A stretch of DNA of 10,842 nucleotides. Origin: Spirochaetes bacterium RBG_16_67_19. GTDB taxonomy: Bacteria > Spirochaetota > Spirochaetia > SZUA-6 > DRHE01. Both the position numbers and the translations under genes were made by a program. The stretch covers positions 1 to 10,842 of the forward strand of contig MIBK01000067.1 of assembly GCA_001829505.1 (NCBI GenBank), read 5' to 3'. How positions within the stretch are numbered: the stretch's first letter is position 1; every line of letters begins with the position of its first letter. The notes below the pieces were generated by a model. It was given only the letters and a program-made list of their open reading frames with translations, had not been told where the DNA came from and did no database searches. Positions 1-7,066 of the stretch are shown here, one piece after another.

Positions 1-22
1 GTTTGCGGCAAGCTGAGCCCCT

Positions 23-1297
23 ATGATCCGCGCCGCGATCCAGATTGGCCTGCTGCACATGGCGGTGGCCATGACCCTGGTTCCGATCAACAGCACCCTG
101 AACCGGGTCATGATCAAGGAACTGGGCCTGTCGGCTACGCTGGTGGTGCTGCTGGCCTCACTGCCCTACCTTTTCAGCCCTCTGCAGGTGGCCATCGGCT
201 CCTTTTCCGACCGTCACCCCCTGGGCGGCCGGCGCCGCAGCCCGTATATCCTGGCCGGGCTGCTGCTGTGCGCCGCGGGAGTTGCGGCGGCGCCGTATTG
301 CGCCTACCTGCTGGCCGGCCGGTTCTGGCTGGGACTGGCCGTTGCGGCCGCCGCCTTCGGCTCCTGGGGCATGGGCTACAACCTGGCCGCCGTGTCCTAC
401 CTGGCCCTGGCCGCCGAGCTTTTCGGCGAGAGCCGGCGGAGCCGCGGCCTGGCGATCATGTGGTTCCTGATGATCGCCGGAATCATCGGCACCTCCCTCG
501 GCCTGGGACGGCTGCTGGACCCCTACTCCCCGGCCATGCTGGCCCGCTCCTTCGCCCTGGTGGCCGTGGTCGCCCTGCTGATCGGCCTGGTCGGCCTGGC
601 CGGCCTGGAGCCGCGCAGCGCAGCCGGTGCAGAGCGCCGGCGCGAGCCCTGGGGACCTGTCCTGCGCAGCGCGGTGAGCAATCCGCAGGTCCGGCTTTTC
701 TTCGTATACCTGCTGCTCCTGCTTTCGGCGGTGTTCGGGCAGGACCTGATCCTGGAACCCTTCGCGGGGGAGGTGCTGGGCCTGCCCATCGCCCAGTCCA
801 CCCGGCTGACCGCCATCTGGGGGGGAAGCTTCCTGGCCGCCATGCTGCTGGGCGCCGCGCTGGAGCGCCGGCTGGCCAAAAGGACCATCGCCTATCTGGG
901 CGGCGCTGCCGCGCTGGCCGCCCTGCTGGTCCTTCCGGCCAGCGGCCTGCTGGGCAGCCGGCCGGTATTCTACGCCGGGACGGTCGTGCTGGGGTTGGGC
1001 ACCGGCCTGTCCACCATCGCGAACATGTCGCTGATGATGGACATGACCGTCGCCGGCCGGGAGGGGACCTTCATCGGGCTGTGGGGGATCGCCAGCGCCT
1101 TTTCCCGCGTGGCCGGTTCGACTTTCGGCGGCCTGGTCCGGGACCTGGCGGGGCGCCTCTCGCCGCTGCGGGGCTACATTGCCATCTTCCTTCTACTGGC
1201 TGTCCTGCTGGCGGTCTCCCTGGTCCTGCTGGGACGGATCGACGTGTCCGGTTTCCGGCGCAATGCGCGCCTGCGGCTTTTCGAAAACCTGGACTGA
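23..1297 (+). CDS. PucC/BCD-family major facilitator transporter
   Basis: A 424-residue inner-membrane protein with about 12 hydrophobic segments in two halves, joined by a charged loop near residues 197-224. It resembles the PucC (bacteriochlorophyll delivery) branch of the major facilitator superfamily. Seen: the INSTLNRVMIKELG stretch (residues 22-35), the SLPYLFSPLQ helix followed by an arginine-rich GSFSDRHPLGGRRR loop (59-72), FGQDLILEPF opening the second half (238-247), and an SRVAG...GGLVRDL element near 361-374. In phototrophs the family is tied to light-harvesting complex assembly, but members also occur in non-phototrophs with unknown substrates. No pigment genes are visible here, so the substrate is unknown. 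The ATG at 23 is the first start after an in-frame stop at 14-16. No Shine-Dalgarno is visible; the spacing suggests coupling to an upstream gene that may end at that stop. Family placement is fairly sure, function is not. Confidence 0.82.
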   Translation: MIRAAIQIGLLHMAVAMTLVPINSTLNRVMIKELGLSATLVVLLASLPYLFSPLQVAIGSFSDRHPLGGRRRSPYILAGLLLCAAGVAAAPYCAYLLAGRFWLGLAVAAAAFGSWGMGYNLAAVSYLALAAELFGESRRSRGLAIMWFLMIAGIIGTSLGLGRLLDPYSPAMLARSFALVAVVALLIGLVGLAGLEPRSAAGAERRREPWGPVLRSAVSNPQVRLFFVYLLLLLSAVFGQDLILEPFAGEVLGLPIAQSTRLTAIWGGSFLAAMLLGAALERRLAKRTIAYLGGAAALAALLVLPASGLLGSRPVFYAGTVVLGLGTGLSTIANMSLMMDMTVAGREGTFIGLWGIASAFSRVAGSTFGGLVRDLAGRLSPLRGYIAIFLLLAVLLAVSLVLLGRIDVSGFRRNARLRLFENLD

Positions 1298-1372
1298 GCC
1301 TCCCGCCGTGATTTGTCTGGATTGTCGGCCGGCAGAGGGATACATTGTGGGCAGACCCTACCGGGTCGCGTG

Positions 1373-1378
1373 AGGAGG
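1373..1378 (+). promoter_or_regulatory. Strong ribosome binding site of the small barrel gene
   Basis: A perfect AGGAGG lies 4 nt before the ATG at 1383 and fixes that start. No convincing sigma-70 promoter was found in the 85-nt gap after the transporter gene, so the barrel gene may be co-transcribed with it or use an unrecognised promoter. Confidence 0.8.
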
Positions 1379-1382
1379 TTTC

Positions 1383-1883
1383 ATGAGCAAACGCGTTCTC
1401 ATCGTGCTGGTCCTGTGCCTGATCCCCCTGCTTTCTTTCGCGGAACTGGGGTTGGGCGGCGCAGCGTTCTTCAACTCCCCGGTGCTGATCGGGCAGCCGG
1501 TCACGACGTCCGGGCTGACCAGCGGGGGCTTCAGTTTCGGCCCTGACCTGCGCTTCAAGTTCAGCATTCTACAGTTGGAGGCCCTCGGCCTGTTGACCTT
1601 TGCGGGGGACACCACGGCCCTGGACCTGTACACCGACGTTGGTCTGGCGTTGGACGTCCTGTTCCTGCGCCTGTCCCTGGGCGCGGGCCCGAACTTCACC
1701 TATGTCTTCGGCGGCGCGGCCGATCCGGCCATGTTCGGCTTCAACATAAAAGCCAACGCCGACATCAAGCTGGGGAAGTTGACCGTGGGCTTGAGCTACA
1801 TCACCGGTCTGATCATCGACGGCGGCCTGGCCTGGGACAAGAGCACCGGCATGCTGGGCGCTTCGGTCCTGTTCTGGCTTTAA
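1383..1883 (+). CDS. Small predicted outer-membrane beta-barrel protein, hypothetical
   Basis: A 166-residue exported protein of unknown function. Residues 1-20 form a clear signal peptide (Lys/Arg start, hydrophobic core, LSFA cleavage site before Glu21) with no lipobox cysteine. The mature part is glycine-rich and made of alternating hydrophobic/polar stretches (for example 53-72, 83-106, 116-145, 155-166). It ends in a short strand closing with Phe-Trp-Leu, as expected of a small transmembrane barrel inserted by the BAM machinery. About 140 mature residues would allow roughly eight strands. It reminds me of small barrel proteins from spirochaetes, but I cannot name a family. It has its own strong ribosome-binding site and its own terminator, so it ends a transcription unit. 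The barrel assignment is inferred from sequence pattern only. Confidence 0.72.
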   Translation: MSKRVLIVLVLCLIPLLSFAELGLGGAAFFNSPVLIGQPVTTSGLTSGGFSFGPDLRFKFSILQLEALGLLTFAGDTTALDLYTDVGLALDVLFLRLSLGAGPNFTYVFGGAADPAMFGFNIKANADIKLGKLTVGLSYITGLIIDGGLAWDKSTGMLGASVLFWL

Positions 1884-1908
1884 GCGAAGTCGCGATCGGG
1901 CAATACCG

Positions 1909-1941
1909 CACCCTCCCCGCCCAGGCGGGGAGGGTGTTTTT
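1909..1941 (+). terminator. Intrinsic terminator after the barrel gene
   Basis: A perfect 12-bp stem (1909-1920 with 1925-1936) and a CCAG loop, followed by five T (1937-1941), 25 nt after the barrel gene's stop. The opposite strand has no T-run after the stem, so it should work only rightward. It is also the apparent landing site of the group II intron, which begins 9 nt past the stem. Confidence 0.93.
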
Positions 1942-2179
1942 AGTGGTGCGCCCGGCAGGGCGCACCCACTTGGGGGTGCAAGTCCCCTACGGACCCGACA
2001 GGGGGAACCGTTAGCTGGACGGCAAGGGTGTCCGCCGCGAGACGGAATCCGGAGGAAGCCGCAGGCAAAGCGCTGGCCTGACGAACAGGAACTGCATAGG
2101 AGGCAGTCGCCCCGGGAGGAGAGGGCCATTAGACTCGAAGTCCCATACCTGTACGGCAGGGGCGAGTGTAAATGCAGCA

Positions 2180-2217
<38 letters not shown>

Positions 2218-2466
2218 GTCTGCCGGAAAACGCTGGAAGCGAGGGAAAGGCCGAGATCGTGTGGCACCGCCGGGAAACCAGGCGGCAAACGGAGAAGGCA
2301 AAGGTCGGCCTGCGTCCTTGGGAAGGCAACCCGCATCGAGAGGTGCGGCTGAGCCGGCAGAAGTCAGCCGAGGGCATAGTAGGTGGGATCGACCCCACGG
2401 AAGGCCCGAACATGAGTTTCAGGACGGGAAGCATTCGCTTCGACGGCGAAGGAGAGACAGCGTAGT

Positions 2467-2893
2467 ATGGCTGAGAAGCCCGATCCCATGCCGGAGGGAA
2501 GCGGACGGAATCCGCAAGAGTACGGTGTTGGTGTCTCAAGCGCCGCGGCAGGGAAAGCAGAGCCCCGACCGGAAGACGAGAAGTTGATAGAGGAGGTGGT
2601 CGAGAGCAAGAACCTGAGGAAGGCCTACCTTTGGATTCTGCGAGACCCCCAGTATTCTCCGAGAGCTGGAAAGCTGGACCCGAAGGCGCTTGCGGTGTTT
2701 CCTATGGAAGCAGTGGAAGCGCGGGAAGGCCCGCTTCAAGCAACTGCGCAAGAGGGGGATCGGCAAAGAGCTGGCGGGGCGCACGGCAGGGAGCGCACAC
2801 GGCCCCTGGCGACTGAGCAGTAGCCAAGCACTACACTATGCACTGCCGAATGCTTTCTTCGATTCCCTCGGCCTGCCGGCGCTTGTCAGTTGA
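2467..2893 (+). pseudogene. ltrA: Group II intron reverse transcriptase/maturase, internally deleted and out of frame
   Basis: Normally a protein of about 420-600 residues that reverse-transcribes and splices its host intron. Here the ATG at 2467, with an AAGGAGA ribosome-binding site near 2449, opens a frame. That frame ends in the typical N-terminal helix (DEKLIEEVVESKNLRKAY, up to about 2625). The next homology lies in the +1 frame from about 2636. It reads ETPSILRELESW, then RRRLRCFLWKQWKRG, then the C-terminal HGPWRLSSS and ALPNAFFDSLGLP motifs, stopping at 2893. The catalytic fingers/palm, including the YADD active site, are absent: about 1 kb is missing, with the junction near 2625-2640. 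The first frame runs on to 2823 as unrelated sequence. Deletion and frame change are seen directly; the amount lost is inferred from family length. Confidence 0.86.
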
Positions 2894-2908
2894 CGCTATT
2901 TTCTACTG

Positions 2909-2942
2909 AACCGCCGTGTACGGACCCGTACGCACGGTGGTG
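2909..2942 (+). ncRNA. Group II intron domain V
   Basis: The catalytic heart of the ribozyme. A 9-bp lower helix pairs 2910-2918 with 2933-2941 (one G-U), with a CG bulge at 2931-2932 on the 3' side. An upper TACG/CGTA helix (2919-2922 with 2927-2930) carries a GACC tetraloop. Length, bulge position and the CCGCCGTGTACG start match bacterial domain V. The 3' strand mirrors the 5' strand almost perfectly, so this part still looks functional. It begins 15 nt after the maturase stop. Bases 2943-2979 form a poorly paired domain VI with several possible branch adenosines. Confidence 0.82.
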
Positions 2943-2979
2943 TGACAGGGAAAGCTCGTGAGGGCCTACCTATGTCGAT

Positions 2980-4593
2980 TTAGCTGACTTCCCAGAGGCA
3001 TTCGTAGGGCGCCAGGAGGCGTCCCCGCGCCTCGACGGACCTGGCGGACAGGTTGCTGAGGCCGATCAGGGTGCGCCCGGCTGCCCGCCGCTCGGCGATG
3101 AGGACCGGTCCATCAGCCTCCAGGGCAGGAGGGACCTCGGCAAGACCGTGAACCGAGGATCGAGCCTCGATGATCCGGCGCAGCCCTCCCAGCACCCGTC
3201 CTGCTGGGCTGTCCGGGTTGGCGGCTGCCCGTTCCGCGTGCCCGGGCTCAAGGGGTCCCCTGTGCAGGAACCGCGAGTCGTCGAACCCCGTGGAACGGAT
3301 TTTCTGCCGGTAATAGGATTCGTTGTTGCCGGCGGCCGCCTCGTCCCCGTAGTACAGCACGGGGGTCCCGGGCAGGGAGAACAGCACGGAAAAGGCCAGG
3401 ACCGTGCGGTCCGGATCCCTGCCCAGCAGCTCGAACAAGCGGCCCGAAATGCCCAGACCGCCGCGGAAGCTCCAGGAGGGCTGCCGGCAGAGCGCCTGCA
3501 CCACCTTCGTCCGCGGCTCGGGCGGGAGCAGCTCCAGAGTGAGCTCGTCGTGGCAGCGGAGGAAAGTGAACCAGGTGCAGCCCGGCGGGAGCTGCGGGAA
3601 GCGGGCCTGCACCAGGACGCCCGGCTTCTCCTCGACCATCGCCTGCCAGAGCAGGGGCAGCAGCGGGAAGTGAAAGGCCGCGTTGCACTCGTCACCTTCG
3701 CCGAAGTATTCCCTGAGAGCCGCCGCTGGCTGGTTGGCCTCGGCCAGCAGCACCGTATTTCCCCCGAGCAGGTCCAGAGCCGCGCGGAAGATCTTCAGCA
3801 CCAGGTGCGTTTCCGGCAGGCCTTCGCAACTGCTGCCCTCCTTCTTCCACAGCATGGGCGCGGCATCCAGGCGGAAGCCCTGCACCCCGGCGATGCGCCA
3901 GCCGGCCAGGACCCGGCACATGGCGGCGGTCACGGCGGGCTCCGCGTAGTTGAGGTCCGGCTGGAATGGATAGAAACGATGGAAGTAGTACTGGCCCGCC
4001 TCCGCCGACCAGCTCCAGTTCGAATCCACCAGACCTGTGAAGATGTGCGGGGCGCCCGCGTAGCGCCGGTCGTCATCGCTCCAATGATACCAGGAGCGAT
4101 GCGCTGAGCGCCGGCTGGAGCGCGCTGCAAGGAACCAGGGGTGGTCCTCCGAGGTGTGGTTCACCGCCACGTCGAACACGACCAGAATACCGGCCCGCCG
4201 CGCCCGCTCCAGCAGCCGGAGGAAGGCGGGATTGCCGCCGAAGCGTGCATCCACCTCTTCGTAGCCGCTGGTGTCGAATCCGCCGTCGCGTCCAGGCGAG
4301 CGGAGCAGGGGGAGCGTCCACAGAGTGCGCACGCCCAAGGAATGCAGGCGCTCGAGCTGGTCGGCGAGGGCATCCAGGGCCGTGGGGTGCGACTCGGAGA
4401 AAAAGGCTTCGCCGTAACAGCAGTACACGAGCCCGGATGGATCGAAGGGCGTTCCGGTTCCCGCCGGCAGCCTGCGGCGAGCGGAAGCGAGGAACCGCAG
4501 GAGAGCATCGCGGACCCTATGCTCGCCCGGATAAAGCCTGTCCCACAGCGAGGTCAGCGGAAAAAGATTGACAGCCGGCCGTAATTTCTTCAT
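2980..4593 (-). CDS. GH13 glycosidase, trehalose-synthase-like
   Basis: A 537-residue cytoplasmic enzyme of glycoside hydrolase family 13 (no signal peptide). It most resembles maltose/trehalose-interconverting trehalose synthases (GH13_16-like). The barrel motifs appear in order: DVAVNHTSEDHPWF (141-154), SNWSWS...GQYYFHRF (191-207), GFRLDAAP with nucleophile Asp243, VLLAEANQ with acid/base Glu285, FLRCHDELTLE with Asp349, and SLPGTPVLYYGDE (406-418). About 50 N-terminal residues precede the first barrel strand and a short C-terminal domain follows. Odd: the usual Asn of the NHD triplet is Cys347. Start: the ATG at 4593 gives a natural N-terminus and leaves the operator upstream; ATGs at 4617 and 4647 would run through operator and promoter. 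Divergent from the LacI regulator, so probably repressed by it. Maltose-to-trehalose conversion is inferred; hydrolysis or transglycosylation of another alpha-glucoside is possible. Confidence 0.85.
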   Translation of the reverse strand: MKKLRPAVNLFPLTSLWDRLYPGEHRVRDALLRFLASARRRLPAGTGTPFDPSGLVYCCYGEAFFSESHPTALDALADQLERLHSLGVRTLWTLPLLRSPGRDGGFDTSGYEEVDARFGGNPAFLRLLERARRAGILVVFDVAVNHTSEDHPWFLAARSSRRSAHRSWYHWSDDDRRYAGAPHIFTGLVDSNWSWSAEAGQYYFHRFYPFQPDLNYAEPAVTAAMCRVLAGWRIAGVQGFRLDAAPMLWKKEGSSCEGLPETHLVLKIFRAALDLLGGNTVLLAEANQPAAALREYFGEGDECNAAFHFPLLPLLWQAMVEEKPGVLVQARFPQLPPGCTWFTFLRCHDELTLELLPPEPRTKVVQALCRQPSWSFRGGLGISGRLFELLGRDPDRTVLAFSVLFSLPGTPVLYYGDEAAAGNNESYYRQKIRSTGFDDSRFLHRGPLEPGHAERAAANPDSPAGRVLGGLRRIIEARSSVHGLAEVPPALEADGPVLIAERRAAGRTLIGLSNLSARSVEARGRLLAPYECLWEVS

Positions 4594-4596
4594 TAT
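4568..4596 (+). promoter_or_regulatory. Predicted promoter of the LacI-family gene
   Basis: A perfect -35 TTGACA (4568-4573), a 17-bp spacer and a CATTAT -10 (4591-4596, four of six) predict a start near 4603. The -10 overlaps the start codon of the divergent GH13 gene. Confidence 0.62.
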
Positions 4597-4616
4597 CTTT
4601 GATGAAAGAATATTCA

Positions 4617-4630
4617 TGAAAGTGCTTTCA
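4617..4630. promoter_or_regulatory. LacI-family operator
   Basis: TGAAAGTGCTTTCA consists of two perfectly inverted 6-bp arms around a central TG. It differs from the classic LacI/CcpA-type palindrome TGAAAGCGCTTTCA at one central base. It lies between the GH13 and lacI-type genes, about +15 to +28 of the predicted regulator transcript and +2 to +15 of the GH13 transcript. Binding should block both, giving substrate-controlled GH13 expression and autoregulation. No second full copy was found near the ABC genes. Confidence 0.8.
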
Positions 4631-4637
4631 AGCCCGC

Positions 4638-4667
4638 AGCATACCATGACGGCAAAGAGCAGGTCAA
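4638..4667 (-). promoter_or_regulatory. Predicted promoter of the GH13 gene
   Basis: On the minus strand a TTGACC -35 (4662-4667) and a TATGCT -10 (4638-4643) are 18 bp apart. The predicted start near 4631 touches the operator and gives a leader of about 38 nt to the ATG at 4593. The match is moderate (five and four of six). Confidence 0.5.
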
Positions 4668-5650
4668 CGATCTATACCGTTGCCGCGCGGGCCGGCGTCA
4701 GCATCGCCACCGTGTCGCGCTTCCTCAATTCCCCCCAGAAAGTGAACGCCGCAACGGCTGGCCGCATCCGGGCCTCGATGGACGAATTGGACTATTTCCC
4801 ACGCGGCAACGCCGGTGGGCGCGTGCACCGCAGCCCGCGGCGAATCGGCGTGCTCACCCCGTTCTTCCCCGCGCCCTCCTTCGTGCAGCGCCTGCAGGGT
4901 ATGACGGCGGTCTTCCGGGAAGCCCACTGCGAAATGGTGGTCTGCACGGTGGATTCGCCCGAGCAGCTGGCCGAATACCTTCGCTCGATCTCCTTCCTGC
5001 GCCGTTTCGACGGCCTGGTGGTCATGTCGATGAACATAGGGGAAATGGACACCCGGGGTCTGATGGATACGGGGTTGCCGGTCGTCCTGATCGAGCAGGT
5101 GGACCCCCGCTTCAGCTGCGTGGAGACGGACAACGTGCTGGGGGGGCGGCTGGCTGCGCATTGCTTTCTGGCCAAGGGCTATCTGCCTTGCGCCTTCCTC
5201 GGAGAGAGCACGGTTCCCCCGTTCTCCCTGCAGCCGAGCGAAAGCCGGCTGCGCGGCTATGCCGAGGCCCTGCGAGCCGCCGGACAGCCCCTGGCCCCCG
5301 AATACGTCCGCACCGGAAGCATCAGCGTGGAGGATGCGCGTCAGCTGGCCGGCGAGCTGCTGGATCTGCGCGCGCCGCCGCGCGCCATTTTCGCCATGTC
5401 CGACCTGCAGGCCATCGGGACGCTGAAGGCGGCCAGGCAGCGGGGCCTGGCGGTACCGGGGCAGCTGGCCGTGCTGGGCTTCGACGACATCGAGGCGGCT
5501 GACTACGTGGACCTGAGCACCGTCAATCAGGCGCTGGAGGAATCGGGTCGCGTGGCGGCACGGCTTGTGCTGGACGGCATCCGGGAGCCGGGCCGGCCCC
5601 GACAACGGGTGCACCTGGAGGTGCGCGTGGTGGAGCGAGGCACAACCTGA
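4646..5650 (+). CDS. LacI-family transcriptional regulator
   Basis: A 334-residue sugar-responsive repressor. Residues 9-56 are the DNA-binding domain: helix-turn-helix TVAARAGVSIATVSRFLN followed by the hinge helix region ending DELDYFPRGN. From about residue 65 (RRIGVLTPFF) a periplasmic-binding-protein-like effector domain runs to the end. It includes the conserved AIFAMSDLQAIGTLKAARQRG and LAVLGFDDIEAADYVD stretches. The ATG at 4646 puts the HTH at its usual distance from the N-terminus. Earlier in-frame TTG (4568) and ATG (4616) starts overlap promoter and operator and are rejected. No clear Shine-Dalgarno precedes it. It lies directly upstream of the alpha-glucoside transporter genes and divergent from GH13, so it most likely controls the locus and senses an alpha-glucoside; the effector is unknown. 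Confidence 0.92.
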   Translation: MTAKSRSTIYTVAARAGVSIATVSRFLNSPQKVNAATAGRIRASMDELDYFPRGNAGGRVHRSPRRIGVLTPFFPAPSFVQRLQGMTAVFREAHCEMVVCTVDSPEQLAEYLRSISFLRRFDGLVVMSMNIGEMDTRGLMDTGLPVVLIEQVDPRFSCVETDNVLGGRLAAHCFLAKGYLPCAFLGESTVPPFSLQPSESRLRGYAEALRAAGQPLAPEYVRTGSISVEDARQLAGELLDLRAPPRAIFAMSDLQAIGTLKAARQRGLAVPGQLAVLGFDDIEAADYVDLSTVNQALEESGRVAARLVLDGIREPGRPRQRVHLEVRVVERGTT

Positions 5651-5665
5651 GGCATCATGACCCCA

Positions 5666-5680
5666 CTCCCCGTCGGGGAG
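5666..5680. repeat. Short GC-rich inverted repeat before the binding-protein gene
   Basis: CTCCCC and GGGGAG are separated by GTC, 15 nt after the regulator's stop. An outer ATCAT/ATGAT pair (5654-5658, 5681-5685) could extend the stem across a bulge. No T-run follows, so it is not a classical terminator. It could be an attenuating hairpin or a protein-binding site. No clear -35/-10 pair was found between 5651 and 5700. Confidence 0.45.
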
Positions 5681-5712
5681 ATGATATTCATTATCTATGG
5701 AGGAGGAGCAAG

Positions 5713-7014
5713 ATGAGACCGAGAATCATCGCCGTTCTTTCCCTGGCCATCCTGGCGGCCGGTTTGGTGGCGCTGGGCGCGGATCCCCTGTCGGACGCCT
5801 ATGCCGGCAAGCTCAAGGGCACGGTGGTCACCATGTCGGGGCCCTTCACCGACAACGACGCGGTGAAGTTCAACGAGTCGGTCCGGGAGTTCGAGGCCCG
5901 CACCGGCATCGACATCCAGTACGAGGGCTCCAAGGAGTTCGAAGCTTCCATTTCCATCCGCATCAATGGCGGCAATCCGCCCGATGTGGTGGACTTCCCT
6001 CAGCCCGGCCTGCTCTCCAACTTCGTGAAAACCGGAAAGGCCATCGATCTGTCCAAGGTGCTGGACATGGCCAAGGTGAAGGCCAACTATATCCAGAGCT
6101 GGCTGGATATGGGCACCATGCGCGGTCCCCAGGGACCCATCGTGGCCGGCATCTGGGCGCGCGTGAACGTGAAAGGCATCGTCTGGTACAACAAGAAGGC
6201 CTTCGACGCCGCTGGCTACAAAGTCCCCGGCACCTGGGCCCAGCTCACCGGGCTGATGAACCAGATCAGGAAGGATGGGGACGCTCCCTGGGCGATCGGC
6301 ATCGAGTCCGGCGCGGCCACCGGCTGGACGGCCACCGACTGGACCGAGCAGATGATGCTGCGCACCACCAGCCTGGCCAACTACGACAAGTGGGTGGCCG
6401 GCCAGCTGAAGTTCGATTCCCCCGAGGTGCGCAGGGCGATCCAGCAGTGGTCGCAGATCTGGTTCGGCGAGGGCAACGTCTACGGCGGCCGCGCGGCCGT
6501 GGCCACCACCAGCTTCGGCGACGCGCCCAAGGTGCTCTTCGAGGATCCGCCCAAGGCCTGGCTGCACGACCAGGGCAACTTCATCGTCAGCTTCTTCCCC
6601 GACGGCCTGATCCCCGGGGAGGACTTCGACTTCTTCAACCTGCCGGCGGTGAACTCCACCTACGGCGCCCCGCTGCTGGTGGCAGGGGACATCTACGCCA
6701 TGTTCAGGGACCGCCCCGAGGTGCGCGCCGTGATGCAGTACTTCACCTCGGCGGAGTCGCTCAAGACCTGGGTGCAGTCCGGCGGCGCGCTGGCCCCCCA
6801 GAAGGACGCCCGTTTGGAGTGGTACACCAATCCCATCGATCGGCGGCTTGGCGAGCTGCTCAAGAACGCCAAAGCCGTCCGCTTCGACGGCTCGGATCTG
6901 ATGCCCGGCGCGGTGGGAGCGGGATCGTTCTGGAAGGAAATGACCGCCTACGTCTCGGGCACCCACACCCTGGACCAGGCCGTGAAGGCCATCGACGCGT
7001 CCTGGCCGAAATAG
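5713..7014 (+). CDS. Alpha-glucoside ABC transporter, periplasmic substrate-binding protein
   Basis: A 433-residue family 1 extracellular sugar-binding protein, nearest to AglE-type alpha-glucoside binders. It delivers the sugar to the two permeases downstream. Residues 1-23 are a signal peptide (basic start, hydrophobic LSLAILAAGLVALG, Ala-type cleavage site). No lipobox cysteine is present, so the protein should be freely periplasmic rather than a lipoprotein. The mature part shows VVTMSGPFTDND (38-49) near the N-terminus, GGNPPDVVDFPQPG, GIVWYNKKAFDAAGY and the aromatic-rich TGWTATDWTEQ, as in alpha-glucoside binders. The start is set by an excellent AGGAGG (5701-5706) 6 nt before the ATG. 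It is first in the transporter operon, 62 nt after the regulator. Exact substrate (maltose, trehalose, sucrose, palatinose type) is not readable from sequence. Confidence 0.92.
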   Translation: MRPRIIAVLSLAILAAGLVALGADPLSDAYAGKLKGTVVTMSGPFTDNDAVKFNESVREFEARTGIDIQYEGSKEFEASISIRINGGNPPDVVDFPQPGLLSNFVKTGKAIDLSKVLDMAKVKANYIQSWLDMGTMRGPQGPIVAGIWARVNVKGIVWYNKKAFDAAGYKVPGTWAQLTGLMNQIRKDGDAPWAIGIESGAATGWTATDWTEQMMLRTTSLANYDKWVAGQLKFDSPEVRRAIQQWSQIWFGEGNVYGGRAAVATTSFGDAPKVLFEDPPKAWLHDQGNFIVSFFPDGLIPGEDFDFFNLPAVNSTYGAPLLVAGDIYAMFRDRPEVRAVMQYFTSAESLKTWVQSGGALAPQKDARLEWYTNPIDRRLGELLKNAKAVRFDGSDLMPGAVGAGSFWKEMTAYVSGTHTLDQAVKAIDASWPK

Positions 7015-7035
7015 CGGGCCCGCGCTACGCGGCCA

Positions 7036-7066
7036 GGCAGGGCTGCGGCGTCGCCGCGGCCCTGCC
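7036..7066 (+). promoter_or_regulatory. Strong intercistronic hairpin between binding protein and permease
   Basis: A stem of about 14 pairs with a T-G wobble and a GTC loop (7036-7049 with 7053-7066), 21 nt after the binding-protein stop. No T-run follows, so read-through into the permease genes is expected. In sugar ABC operons such hairpins commonly protect the binding-protein message and make it more abundant than the permease part. That role is inferred here. Confidence 0.65.

Noticed and set aside
2..16. Possible end of an upstream gene (Phe-Ala-Ala-Ser-stop)
   Set aside because: Four codons are too few to support a gene call; the stop at 14-16 is used only to bound the transporter start.
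268..1311. A 347-residue frame inside the PucC-like transporter
   Set aside because: It is Arg/Pro/Gly-rich without motifs, while the other frame has clear family signatures and membrane segments.
1313..1346. TTGTCT...TACATT as a promoter for the barrel gene
   Set aside because: The spacer is 22 bp and neither box is close to consensus; the alternative TTGTCG pair has a 13-bp spacer.
3148..4107. A plus-strand frame opposite the GH13 gene
   Set aside because: The minus strand carries all GH13 catalytic motifs in order; the plus-strand translation has no recognisable content.
5666..5680. The hairpin after the LacI gene as an intrinsic terminator
   Set aside because: The stem has only 6 bp and no T-run follows; read-through into the binding-protein gene remains possible.
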